From: Schlesneria paludicola DSM 18645
GTDB taxonomy: Bacteria; Planctomycetota; Planctomycetia; Planctomycetales; Planctomycetaceae
DNA: 45,865 nucleotides
NCBI GenBank assembly: GCA_945869955.1
Contig: CAMBQP010000015.1
Span: 1 to 45,865, forward strand
Direction of reading: 5' to 3'
Translations under genes and position numbers: made by a program
Notes under the pieces: generated by a model
The model's database searches: none
Told to the model about the DNA's origin: nothing
Seen by the model: only the letters and a program-made list of their open reading frames with translations
In this document: positions 17,705 to 25,540 of the stretch, piece after piece
How positions within the stretch are numbered: position 1 is the first letter of the stretch
How the letters are laid out: each line of letters starts with the position of its first letter

Positions 17705-18478
17705 GTGGAGTGGATTGATACCCATTGCCATCTCGACGAAGACGCGTTCACGCAGGACTGTGCAGATGCCGTGCAACGAGCGGTGGATGCGGGCGTGGTC
17801 GCGATGGTGGCGATCGGGATTACCCTCGACAGCTGTCGGCGCGTGCTCGAACTCACACAACGCTTTCCGCAGGTGTATGCCGCAGTCGGGCTGCATCCCA
17901 ATTATGTTTCGGCCGCCGAGCCTGACGACTGGAAACAGATTGTGGAATTGGTGAAGTCTCCCAAGGTCATCGGTTTGGGTGAAACGGGTCTGGATCAGTA
18001 TTGGGATCATTCTCCGCTGGAGTTGCAGGTAGACTATTTTGATCGTCATCTGGAATTATCGCAGCAGACAGGTTTGCCATTTATCGTGCATTGCCGCAAT
18101 GCCGAGGAACAAGTGGTGACACAGCTGCGTCGACAGGCATCGCGCTCGCCGCTGAATGGGGTGATGCACGCCTTTTGTGGTTCTGCAGAAACGGCGGCGG
18201 CGTGTCTGGAACTGGGGATGTATTTGTCGATTGGTGGGATGGTCACGTTTAAAAAGAACGAAACACTGCGTCAAGTGGCCGCGACAATTCCGCTCGATCG
18301 CCTGCTCGTGGAAACCGATGCCCCCTATCTGGCTCCAACCCCCTTTCGGGGCAAACGGAACGAACCGGCCCACGTTCGTCTGACGGCAGCCTGCCTGGCC
18401 GAGCTTTACGGAGTGAGTAAGGAAGAGATTGCTGGTGCCACAACCTCGAATGCCCGGCGACTGTTTCGACTCCCCTGA
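17705..18478 (+). CDS. TatD-family metal-dependent deoxyribonuclease
   Basis: A 257-residue amidohydrolase-fold nuclease. The GTG at 17705 is the start because AAAAGGAG lies 8 bases upstream and the protein then opens on VEWIDTHCHLDE, the usual TatD N-terminus with the HxH metal site. Other ligands are GLGETGLDQYW (Glu), FIVHCRNAEEQV (His), MHAFCGS (His) and LVETDAPYLAP (Asp). The length matches the family (about 255-265). TatD enzymes are cytoplasmic 3'-5' DNA exonucleases linked to DNA repair. It converges on dprA, with no obvious terminator between them. Confidence 0.95.
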   Translation: MEWIDTHCHLDEDAFTQDCADAVQRAVDAGVVAMVAIGITLDSCRRVLELTQRFPQVYAAVGLHPNYVSAAEPDDWKQIVELVKSPKVIGLGETGLDQYWDHSPLELQVDYFDRHLELSQQTGLPFIVHCRNAEEQVVTQLRRQASRSPLNGVMHAFCGSAETAAACLELGMYLSIGGMVTFKKNETLRQVAATIPLDRLLVETDAPYLAPTPFRGKRNEPAHVRLTAACLAELYGVSKEEIAGATTSNARRLFRLP

Positions 18479-18582
18479 GGACGAGCCTGGTGCCGTAAAG
18501 GAGTCATAAACGAGTCGAACTCGGGGCCAAAACGTGGACTGTGTCCCCGCGATGCGGTGATTCTGATTCGATTCGTGGCCCG

Positions 18583-19734
18583 TCAGTATCGTACCACAAA
18601 TCCCCCGGGCAGCCTGCGAACCAGCCGCTTCATTTCCAGTACCGTCAATGTCGAAAGGACTCGCGAGGCCTCAATGTTGGCGCCGCGAATCACGTCATCC
18701 ACCGCGACCGATTCGGTCGTCACCAGATTCAGAATGGCTCGTTCCTGGTCTGACAAAACCAGCTCAGCCGGTTGATGAACCGTCTCACGCGGGGTCCGTT
18801 TGACGGGCGCCACGAGCGGCCCCAGTGCACTCAGGACATCGTCGACGTTGCGAATGAGCGTTGCGCCGTCGCGAATCAGGTCGAGGCATCCCAGGCTGGC
18901 ATCTGAGTCAACTCGACCAGGCATCGCAAACACATCACGGTTTTGCTCCATTGCATGCCGTGCCGTATGCAAGGCCCCGCTGCTGCGGCCCGCTTCAATC
19001 AAGACGACTCCTAAAGAAAGCCCACTGATAATGCGGTTGCGCTGAGGAAATAGACCCGACTTGGGGGTCTGATCCATCGGTGATTCTGTCAGGAGGCAGC
19101 CTTGATTTGCCACGGCGGCGGCGAGATCCGCATGTTCAGGGGGATAGATCGTATTCATCCCGGTGGCACAGACGGCAATGGTTCGGCCTCCCCCTTCCAG
19201 CGCCCCTTTGTGGGCTTCCGCATCAATTCCCCGAGCCAGGCCGCTGACAACGGTAATTCCCATTCGCGCCAGGGATTGGGCGAGTCGATGCGTTTGTTGA
19301 CGGCCATAAGCAGTACAGTGCCGCGACCCAACGACTCCAATTGCCAGACCATCCGCCTCGACCAAGGTTCCACGGCAGTAGACGACGGTGGGTGGGTCTG
19401 GGATTCGCCCGAGAGCGGCGGGGTACGCCGGGGTCTCGCGAATGAACAACGAGACCTTGGCGGCGCGGGCTTTGGCTAATTCCTCACGGGCCGCCACTTC
19501 GGTTCCGTTCGTCACGATGGACATGGCGAGTTTGGGGCCCACATTTTGCACCCCCTGCAGTTTGGAAACCGAGGCATTGAGGATCGCTCGGGGCGAGCCA
19601 AAATGTTCCAGCAACAACTGATAGGTTCTCGGCCCCAAACCGGGGACCAGGTTCAACCGCAGCACGTCAATCAAATCGCGATCGGGGTCTGCGCTGAGGG
19701 AATCATCTTCGTCAGGAAAGAGTTGTGTCGGCAT
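18583..19734 (-). CDS. dprA: DNA-processing protein DprA
   Basis: A 383-residue protein. The start at 19734 (MPTQLFPDEDD) is preceded by GAGAAG on the minus strand; an upstream in-frame extension exists but is Arg/Ser-rich and lacks family features. It has a helix-hairpin-helix N-terminus (LVPGLGPRTYQLLLEHFGSP), then the DprA Rossmann domain with VVGSRHCTAYGR, VVSGLARGIDAEAHKGAL, GMNTIYPPEH, FPQRNRIISGLS and IEAGRSSGALHTARHA. A C-terminal winged-helix region follows (LSDQERAILNLV to the end). DprA binds incoming single-stranded DNA and loads RecA during natural transformation. The family is widespread, so its presence alone does not prove competence. Confidence 0.96.
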   Translation of the reverse strand: MPTQLFPDEDDSLSADPDRDLIDVLRLNLVPGLGPRTYQLLLEHFGSPRAILNASVSKLQGVQNVGPKLAMSIVTNGTEVAAREELAKARAAKVSLFIRETPAYPAALGRIPDPPTVVYCRGTLVEADGLAIGVVGSRHCTAYGRQQTHRLAQSLARMGITVVSGLARGIDAEAHKGALEGGGRTIAVCATGMNTIYPPEHADLAAAVANQGCLLTESPMDQTPKSGLFPQRNRIISGLSLGVVLIEAGRSSGALHTARHAMEQNRDVFAMPGRVDSDASLGCLDLIRDGATLIRNVDDVLSALGPLVAPVKRTPRETVHQPAELVLSDQERAILNLVTTESVAVDDVIRGANIEASRVLSTLTVLEMKRLVRRLPGGFVVRY

Positions 19735-19897
19735 GGACTTCTCGCGACGATTTAGACTGTAAGAGTAATGGGATCTGGTCGTTGAGTCGGTTTCAGAATC
19801 GATTCGATGCGTTGGATTGCGTGGTGCGATTGCCGAAATCGGGGTTCGGTCCTGTGCGGTGACAGAGTCCGCATGAAAACGGTTGATGAGGGAAAGG

Positions 19898-20389
19898 TCA
19901 ATCCGGATTCGCCGCAGGGTCAGGATCTGCTTTGGTCCAGACCAAGGTTCGTGTTTTGGCCAGTTCTTGGGGAACAAACTGAATCAGATTGACCTCAACC
20001 CGATCAATGTCTTTCAGATCATGGTAACCGCGAGCCAGTTCCAGCACACGTTGGAAAATCTGATTGGCACGCGCTGAATCTTCGGCTGGGGGAAAGTCAA
20101 CAGTCATTGCAACCCTGAGAATCCAGGGACCACGCCCTTTCGGACGCCCCCCTTCGACGTTCGGACGTGAATGACGAAACTCGCGTCCAATCGCTTCCCG
20201 TAATGGGCGAAAGGGACGAGTTTGCCGGTCCCAATAGACAAACAGCAAGGCCGTGGCTGCGGTGCCAAGCAGCAGCACACCAACCACCAGGTAGCGTCCG
20301 GAAAGTTCGCGTGAGCGTTGTGGTGCGATCTCGTCCCCCATTACGGGGAGTGGGGTGGATATCGAGTTGGAAGGGTCACGCGTCGTCAT
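19898..20389 (-). CDS. Bitopic membrane protein of unknown function, coupled to the T2SS-F-like gene
   Basis: A 163-residue protein starting at ATG 20389, which overlaps the stop of the upstream T2SS-F-like gene by four bases, so the two are almost certainly translationally coupled. About 30 polar N-terminal residues precede one transmembrane helix (YLVVGVLLLGTAATALLFVYW). A basic juxtamembrane stretch follows, then a small alpha/beta domain (ILRVAMTVDFPPAEDS, helix ANQIFQRVLELARGY, strand IDRVEVNLIQFVPQ). I do not recognise the family. The topology (short cytoplasmic head, one helix, small periplasmic domain) recalls type II secretion GspL/M-type assembly proteins, but that is inference from gene pairing only. 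Confidence 0.75.
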   Translation of the reverse strand: MTTRDPSNSISTPLPVMGDEIAPQRSRELSGRYLVVGVLLLGTAATALLFVYWDRQTRPFRPLREAIGREFRHSRPNVEGGRPKGRGPWILRVAMTVDFPPAEDSARANQIFQRVLELARGYHDLKDIDRVEVNLIQFVPQELAKTRTLVWTKADPDPAANPD

Positions 20390-21498
20390 TCGTGCATTAA
20401 ACCGGTTATCAGGGCTCGCATCGGGATCAGAAAGATCAGCCCGTAGGCTAAACCGATTGTCCCGGTAACGCAAATCGTAATCACTACCGGAATCCAAATC
20501 CTTAATCTTGTAGCCTGTTGCAGCGCCCGACGACGGTACATGTCAGCCAGTTGACGCAGCGTCACCGCCAAGGTTCCCTGCTTCTCGCCTGTTGCCAACA
20601 TCCAATTCACCAGTGGAGGAAGAGATTTTGCCGATTTCAAGGCGTCCACCAGGCTGGATCCCCGCGTCAGCTGATCGGTCACGGCCCGCGCTTCCGAATG
20701 CCAGCGAGGATCATTAGTTGACTCGGCCGCCAACAGAAACGCTCGTGGCAAGGGTGAACCTTGTTCGATCTGTAATGCCAGCAATTCCGTGAATTGCGCC
20801 CAATTCAAACTTTGGTAAAACGCGAACGGGTTGATCCATCCAAATGGAGACAGCATGCGACGCGAGCGGGGGAAAAAGGCAAGAATGTCACCCAGAAATC
20901 GGAAAGCGCGAGAAAAGACCAGTGGGATCCGCGTTAAGCGGGCGGGCAGGAAAATCAAGCCGACCAACAAGGCGAAGGCCGCTGTGGGAATCACCAGGGT
21001 GGCGTAGATTTGGTGCTTGTGCAAAGTCCGCAGCAGTTCAATCGGCCAACTGGGGGGGAATCGAAACATCTCGGCCGCCCGAATCATCTGTGGTGCAATC
21101 ACAGTAATGAACAAGCAAAACATCAGATAGGCAATCACACTGCAGAGGGCTGGATACAAAATCGCCAGCCAGACGCGTCGACGGGTTTCCTGCAAAACCT
21201 GACCCGAAACCGCCATCGATTCCAAAGCTTCAGGAAGCCGCCCCGACGCCAACCCCGCTTCCATGACGGCGGTATAGACGGGCGAGACCGCAGGGCCTTC
21301 TTCCGCCAACGCATCGGGAAGAGATTGTCCCATCGCCATCCGTTTCGATAAGCGTTCCGACAATCGCCCCAACCGCGTCCCCACACTTCCCGCCAGCCCA
21401 CGCAGGCCAAGCTCGAGCGGCACACCCGCTTTGACGAGGGCTGCAATCTCGCGGTTCAACAGAATCAGGTCATCCAAGCGGGGTGCGTGGAAAGTCAT
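20386..21498 (-). CDS. Type II secretion system F-family inner-membrane protein
   Basis: A 370-residue GspF/PilC-type protein with two T2SSF domains. The first (about residues 8-120) opens with DDLILLNREIAALVKAGVPLE and contains the typical GQSLPDAL and SGRLPEALE motifs. The second (about 210-340) repeats the plan with LLALQIEQGSPLPRAF, RGSSLVDAL and TGEKQGTLAVTLRQLA. Three hydrophobic helices separate and end the domains, as in the family. It normally forms the inner-membrane platform that works with a secretion ATPase to assemble a pilus or pseudopilus. No ATPase, pilin or secretin gene is nearby. The start at 21498 is preferred; an in-frame ATG at 21594 touches the 3' foot of a strong hairpin and lacks a ribosome site. 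Confidence 0.9.
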   Translation of the reverse strand: MTFHAPRLDDLILLNREIAALVKAGVPLELGLRGLAGSVGTRLGRLSERLSKRMAMGQSLPDALAEEGPAVSPVYTAVMEAGLASGRLPEALESMAVSGQVLQETRRRVWLAILYPALCSVIAYLMFCLFITVIAPQMIRAAEMFRFPPSWPIELLRTLHKHQIYATLVIPTAAFALLVGLIFLPARLTRIPLVFSRAFRFLGDILAFFPRSRRMLSPFGWINPFAFYQSLNWAQFTELLALQIEQGSPLPRAFLLAAESTNDPRWHSEARAVTDQLTRGSSLVDALKSAKSLPPLVNWMLATGEKQGTLAVTLRQLADMYRRRALQQATRLRIWIPVVITICVTGTIGLAYGLIFLIPMRALITGLMHE

Positions 21499-21595
21499 TG
21501 GAGTTCTCAATCGACAAAACACGAGGTGACTGCTGCCGGTTCTCGACCCCAAAACCGATGCGGGGGCAGAACGCGACTCGACCGCCGAGATCATA

Positions 21596-21629
21596 ACAGA
21601 CTAAAGACGGAATGTCGTCTTTAGTCTGT
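21596..21629 (-). terminator. Perfect 14-bp-stem hairpin downstream of glgC
   Basis: Arms ACAGACTAAAGACG and its exact complement flank a 6-nt loop, lying about 39 bases past the glgC stop on the minus strand and before the T2SS-F-like gene. The stem is long and perfect but only moderately GC-rich, and no T-run follows on the minus strand. It may be a terminator or attenuator separating glgC from the next genes, or an operator. The structure is certain and the role is not. Confidence 0.6.
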
Positions 21630-21667
21630 CAAGAATCGCTTGAGACGGAAACGGATCAAACGGAAGC

Positions 21668-22897
21668 TCAAGGGTATCCGTCAGCCTTGCTGATAACGAC
21701 GATCCCCGAATCAGTCACGACATAACCCTGAGCACGATCCTGATCATGATTGTAACCGACTTCCGACCCTTCGGGCAGGCGGACATGTTTGTCGATGATC
21801 GCCCGCCGGATGCGACAATTGCGTCCAATTTCAACGCCATCAAACAGGATCGAATCCTCGACCGTCGCCCAGCTATTGATCCGCACATGGTATCCCAGGA
21901 TCGAGTGCCGGACAGTCCCCCCAGACAGGATCGATCCGGCGCAGACGAGGCTGTCGAGCGCCTGGCCCAGGCGGGGTTTGACGCCGGCTGTCTGGGAAAA
22001 CACAAACTTCGGCGGAGGTTCTTGGGGGATATAAGTCCTTAATGGCCAGGTTCGATCGTACAGATTCAGCTCCGGTTCGACGGCAACTAGATCCATGTTG
22101 GCCTCGTAGAACGCATCCAGCGTACCCACATCGCGCCAGTAATGACTTCGCCCCGTACTCTTGTCTTGAAAAGGGTAGGCGCGTACGAGATGCGAGTGAA
22201 TCAGCCGAGGGATGATATTCTTCCCAAAATCATGCTGACTTGCTTCCTCCGTGGCGTCTCGACAAAGTTGATCGAAGAGAAGTTTCGTATTGAAGACATA
22301 GATTCCCATCGAGGCCAGACAGCGCGTCGGGTCGCGGGGCATCGGTTTTGGGTTCTCAGGCTTTTCCTCAAAATCGATGATGCGTCGATCCTCATCGATT
22401 TGCATCACGCCAAATTCACGCCCTTCGTTCAGGGAACAGGGAATACACCCAATCGTTAAGACGGCTTGAGACTGGATATGATCCTGAATCAGATCCGCAT
22501 AATCCATCTTATAAATGTGATCGCCAGAAAGGATGACGATGTATTCCGAGTTGGCCTGTTCGATCGAATAGATATTCTGGTAGACCGCGTCCGCAGTCCC
22601 CTGGTACCATTGAGAATCGAGTCGCTGCTGCGGGGGGAGGATATTAATGTATTCCTGCAGTTGATGACAGAGAAAATTCCAGCCTCGATTGAGGTGGCGA
22701 TCCAGGCTGGCAGACTTGAATTGTGTCAGCACCAGGATTTGCCTGAGGCCACTGTTGATGCAATTCGAGAGCGTAAAATCGATAATTCGATAGGCACCCC
22801 CAAAAGGGACTGCGGGTTTGGCGCGATCCCGCGTTAACGGTTCCAGACGACTCCCCTTTCCTCCCGCAAGGACCAGAGCCACCACTCGTTGTGTCAT
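21668..22897 (-). CDS. glgC: Glucose-1-phosphate adenylyltransferase (ADP-glucose pyrophosphorylase)
   Basis: A 409-residue protein (414 if ATG 22912 is used; 22897 has GGGA six bases upstream and gives the usual short start MTQRVVALVLAGGKG). The nucleotidyltransferase domain shows GGKGSRLEPLTRDRAKPAVP, YRIIDFTLSNCINSG, QWYQGTADAVYQN, the catalytic-Asp segment ILSGDHIYKMDY and FEEKPENPKP. After about residue 290 a left-handed beta-helix follows (SLVCAGSILSGG, SILGYHVRI, DSILFDGVEIG). The enzyme makes ADP-glucose from glucose-1-phosphate and ATP, the committed step of bacterial glycogen synthesis, and is usually allosterically controlled. No other glg gene is in the window. A 410-bp gap separates it from the divergent MATE gene. 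Confidence 0.96.
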   Translation of the reverse strand: MTQRVVALVLAGGKGSRLEPLTRDRAKPAVPFGGAYRIIDFTLSNCINSGLRQILVLTQFKSASLDRHLNRGWNFLCHQLQEYINILPPQQRLDSQWYQGTADAVYQNIYSIEQANSEYIVILSGDHIYKMDYADLIQDHIQSQAVLTIGCIPCSLNEGREFGVMQIDEDRRIIDFEEKPENPKPMPRDPTRCLASMGIYVFNTKLLFDQLCRDATEEASQHDFGKNIIPRLIHSHLVRAYPFQDKSTGRSHYWRDVGTLDAFYEANMDLVAVEPELNLYDRTWPLRTYIPQEPPPKFVFSQTAGVKPRLGQALDSLVCAGSILSGGTVRHSILGYHVRINSWATVEDSILFDGVEIGRNCRIRRAIIDKHVRLPEGSEVGYNHDQDRAQGYVVTDSGIVVISKADGYP

Positions 22898-23307
22898 CGG
22901 TTTTCCCATCATTGATTCAAATTCCGCTGCAGTGGTTCAATTTTCGCCAGTCGACATCACACCAGTCGACATCACAATTGTCTTCTTCACCCGGCGAAAT
23001 TCCAGTTCTACATCAATACTCGGGTCAATTCACCTGCGATCCCAAGTCTCCCACCCGCTCAGCAAATGCGATACCGGCAGCGGCGGGCCTGATTTTTTTA
23101 GGCTGTTGCCGATTCGATGCGACCGCCTCCCCGGCATCCATTTTCCTGAAAGCCCCGTGACAGCATGCCGGATCGAGAACCGAGTCGCAAACCAAATTGA
23201 TCGCGGAATGGTGGAACCGAATCCAACGACTTGCCGCTGCTGCCAATTCCTTGCATACTTCGGCAGATGAAATGTTCTGCTGGCAGAAGTTTTACAGGTG
23301 AATTTGC
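22898..23307. other. Divergent intergenic region glgC/MATE
   Basis: About 410 bases between divergently transcribed genes. It must hold both promoters, although none can be named by eye. It contains the 15-bp tandem repeat at 22947-22976, close to the glgC start, and the AGGTGA ribosome site of the MATE gene at 23295-23300. Open frames across it lack conserved protein features. Confidence 0.5.
22947..22976 (+). repeat. Perfect 15-bp tandem repeat upstream of glgC
   Basis: Two adjacent exact copies of CCAGTCGACATCACA, about 50 bases upstream of the glgC start. Each contains GTCGAC. It could be a slippage duplication or paired protein-binding sites on the glgC promoter. Confidence 0.95.
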
Positions 23308-24822
23308 TTGTCTCTGAAATCACCCCCCTCTGATGATCGAACCGCTCGCTGGCCCGCTGGGAGCTATCGCGAGTTACTGGCGGTGGCACTCCCCATGGTC
23401 TTGAGTGCCAGTACCCAATCGATGATGCATGTCGTTGATCGGGTTTACCTCACTTGGTATTCCAAGGAAAGTGTCGCCGCAGCACTCCCCGCTGGCATCC
23501 TGTTCTGGTCCTGTCTGAGCTTGCCGTTTGGGGTGATTTCGTACCTCAACGCATTCGTCGCTCAGTACGAAGGGGCCAAAAAACCGGACTGCGTTTCTGC
23601 GTCGGTCTGGCAGGGAATCTATTTTGCCATGTTCAGCGGATTGCTGATCATGCTGCCGGCGATCTGGTCGGAACAGATTTTCCAAGCGGTCGGCCACGCG
23701 CCTGCAGTCTGGCATCAGGAAGCGACCTACTTCCGCTGGCTCTGTTTCGGGGGCCTGTCAGCGCTGCTCCCGGCAGCACTCTCGTGTTTTTTCAGTGGTC
23801 GCGGCCAGACGATGGTCGTGCTAGCGGTCAATGCCTCGTCAGTGCTGGTGAACGCGGGACTCGACTGGGCCATGATTTTCGGTCGCGGGCCCTTTCCCGA
23901 GATGGGGATCGCCGGGGCTGCGATCGCCACCAATCTGGCCAACGTCTATGCCATCGTCTGCTATGCCATCCTGTTAACGCGTGAGTCCTTTCGTGGCCCC
24001 TATCAGTTTGGTCGGCATTACCGCTTTGAATGGCGGCTGATGCGAGATCTTTTTCGGTTTGGTGGCCCCAGCGGCGTACAAATGTTTCTGGATGTGGCGG
24101 GATTCACTGCGTTCATCATGATTATTGGCTGGATCGGGCCGAACGAACTTGCTGCCACCAACATCGCCTTCAATCTGAATACACTGGCATTCACACCCGT
24201 CATCGGGGTGGGAATTGCGGTCTCGACGCTGGTCGGTCAGCGGATCGGTGAAGGACGTCCTGAACTGGCGGCGATCTCAACCTGGAAGGGGTTTGTGTTT
24301 GGCGGCGGAATCATGCTGTTTTGCGGGATCATTTATGTGCTGTTTCCGCAAATCTTGTTAATCCCCTATTCCCTGTATGCCAAGGATGAAGATTTTGAGG
24401 GGACCAAACAGGTGGTCATCGTCCTGCTCCGATTCGTCGCCCTCTATTCGTTTTTTGATGCCATGGCCATTATTTTTGGTTCCGCCGTTCGGGCCGCAGG
24501 TGATACCGTCTTTTCCATGTTCGCCACCTGTGCCTGTGCCTGGGGGCTGCTCGTGATCCCAACCTACCTTACTTGGCGATGGTACGAACCGAGCCTGTTC
24601 TGGAGCTGGATCTGGTGCTCGGTCTATGTGATCGTACTCGGTTTTCTCTTCCTGACACGTTTTTTAAGTGGCCGCTGGATGACGATGTCGATCATCGAGC
24701 CGGATCTGGTCAGCCCCGAGTTCCCCCCCTCGAACCTGCATTCCGTCGAGTCGCTGCCGACAAACACTGTGGGTGCCTCGAATTCCCCCGAGACCGACAC
24801 GAATCCCTATCGAAGCCCCTAA
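23308..24822 (+). CDS. MATE-family efflux transporter
   Basis: A 504-residue, 12-helix protein with two repeats typical of the MATE/NorM family: YRELLAVALPMVLSASTQSM, VVDRVYLTWYSKESVAAA, PEMGIAGAAIATNLANVYA, LFRFGGPSGVQMFLDVAG and GVGIAVSTLVGQRIGEGR. MATE proteins export cationic drugs or metabolites using Na+ or H+ gradients; the substrate here is unknown. The TTG at 23308 is taken as start because AGGTGA lies seven bases upstream and no ATG occurs before the first helix. The C-terminus is a soluble tail ending in NPYRSP, a Pro/Tyr motif I associate with planctomycete membrane proteins. Bases 24841-24865 after the stop imperfectly repeat the end of the coding region. Confidence 0.93.
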   Translation: MSLKSPPSDDRTARWPAGSYRELLAVALPMVLSASTQSMMHVVDRVYLTWYSKESVAAALPAGILFWSCLSLPFGVISYLNAFVAQYEGAKKPDCVSASVWQGIYFAMFSGLLIMLPAIWSEQIFQAVGHAPAVWHQEATYFRWLCFGGLSALLPAALSCFFSGRGQTMVVLAVNASSVLVNAGLDWAMIFGRGPFPEMGIAGAAIATNLANVYAIVCYAILLTRESFRGPYQFGRHYRFEWRLMRDLFRFGGPSGVQMFLDVAGFTAFIMIIGWIGPNELAATNIAFNLNTLAFTPVIGVGIAVSTLVGQRIGEGRPELAAISTWKGFVFGGGIMLFCGIIYVLFPQILLIPYSLYAKDEDFEGTKQVVIVLLRFVALYSFFDAMAIIFGSAVRAAGDTVFSMFATCACAWGLLVIPTYLTWRWYEPSLFWSWIWCSVYVIVLGFLFLTRFLSGRWMTMSIIEPDLVSPEFPPSNLHSVESLPTNTVGASNSPETDTNPYRSP

Positions 24823-24941
24823 TCCAACCCCGTAAATTTCTCCGAGGCTGGCACGAATCCCTGGTCACCTCGTCGTTTTACCGCAAGAAATGTCTGCTCG
24901 AACAAGGCGAGTGCCACCGGATCCCTTCAGGAATCTTCGTA

Positions 24942-25469
24942 ATGCCGACACCTCTCAGTTCTCATCATGCCGTCTACGTCGGAAGCTTCGATCCTTTAAC
25001 ACTTGGCCATGTCGATATTATTCGTCGTGGATCGATTATTTTCGATCGGCTGACGGTGGGGATCGGGATTAACCCGGACAAAAATCCGCTGTTCACCCCC
25101 GAAGAACGACTGTCACTCACCCGCTCGGTCCTAGCTTCGCTGAAAAATGTCGAGGTCCGGTGTTTTGAGGGGCTGACGGTCGAATTCATCCGCCAATGCG
25201 GTGCCCGCGTCCTGTTACGGGGAGTCCGCACGCTCTCGGACATCGAGACCGAATTCACGATGACCTTGGCCAACCGCGCTCTGGACCCTGAGATTGATAC
25301 ACTCTTCTTGATGGCCAGTGAACGCTATACACACGTGTCGAGTACCCTGATCAAACAAATTGCCCAATTGGCAGTGGGAAGCGCTGCGGGGAAGTTGAAC
25401 GAGTTCGTTCCGGCCGAGGTGATCGAACCCCTGTTGCTGAAATACAATCGTCATCAATATTCGAAGTGA
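24942..25469 (+). CDS. coaD: Phosphopantetheine adenylyltransferase
   Basis: A 175-residue enzyme (family norm 155-170). The start at ATG 24942 follows AGGA. It has the nucleotidyltransferase signature VYVGSFDPLTLGHVDIIRRG (with the T/HxGH motif), GINPDKNPLFTPEER, the RGVRTLSDIETEFTMTLANR segment and the ATP-binding VSSTLIKQIA. It transfers AMP from ATP to 4'-phosphopantetheine, the penultimate step of coenzyme A synthesis, in the cytoplasm. It stands about 120 bases after the MATE gene and converges on the large unknown gene at 25541. Confidence 0.96.
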   Translation: MPTPLSSHHAVYVGSFDPLTLGHVDIIRRGSIIFDRLTVGIGINPDKNPLFTPEERLSLTRSVLASLKNVEVRCFEGLTVEFIRQCGARVLLRGVRTLSDIETEFTMTLANRALDPEIDTLFLMASERYTHVSSTLIKQIAQLAVGSAAGKLNEFVPAEVIEPLLLKYNRHQYSK

Positions 25470-25493
25470 TCAAAGAAGCGGTCTCGCTTGCGA

Positions 25494-25532
25494 TCCACGG
25501 TTTCGGTCCACGGTTTCGGTCCACGGTTACGA
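25494..25532 (+). repeat. 13-bp tandem repeat, three copies
   Basis: Two exact copies and one 11/13 copy of TCCACGGTTTCGG lie in the short gap between the convergent coaD gene and the 633-residue protein gene. It has no coding role and looks like replication slippage. Confidence 0.93.
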
Positions 25533-25540
25533 TGGTCGAG

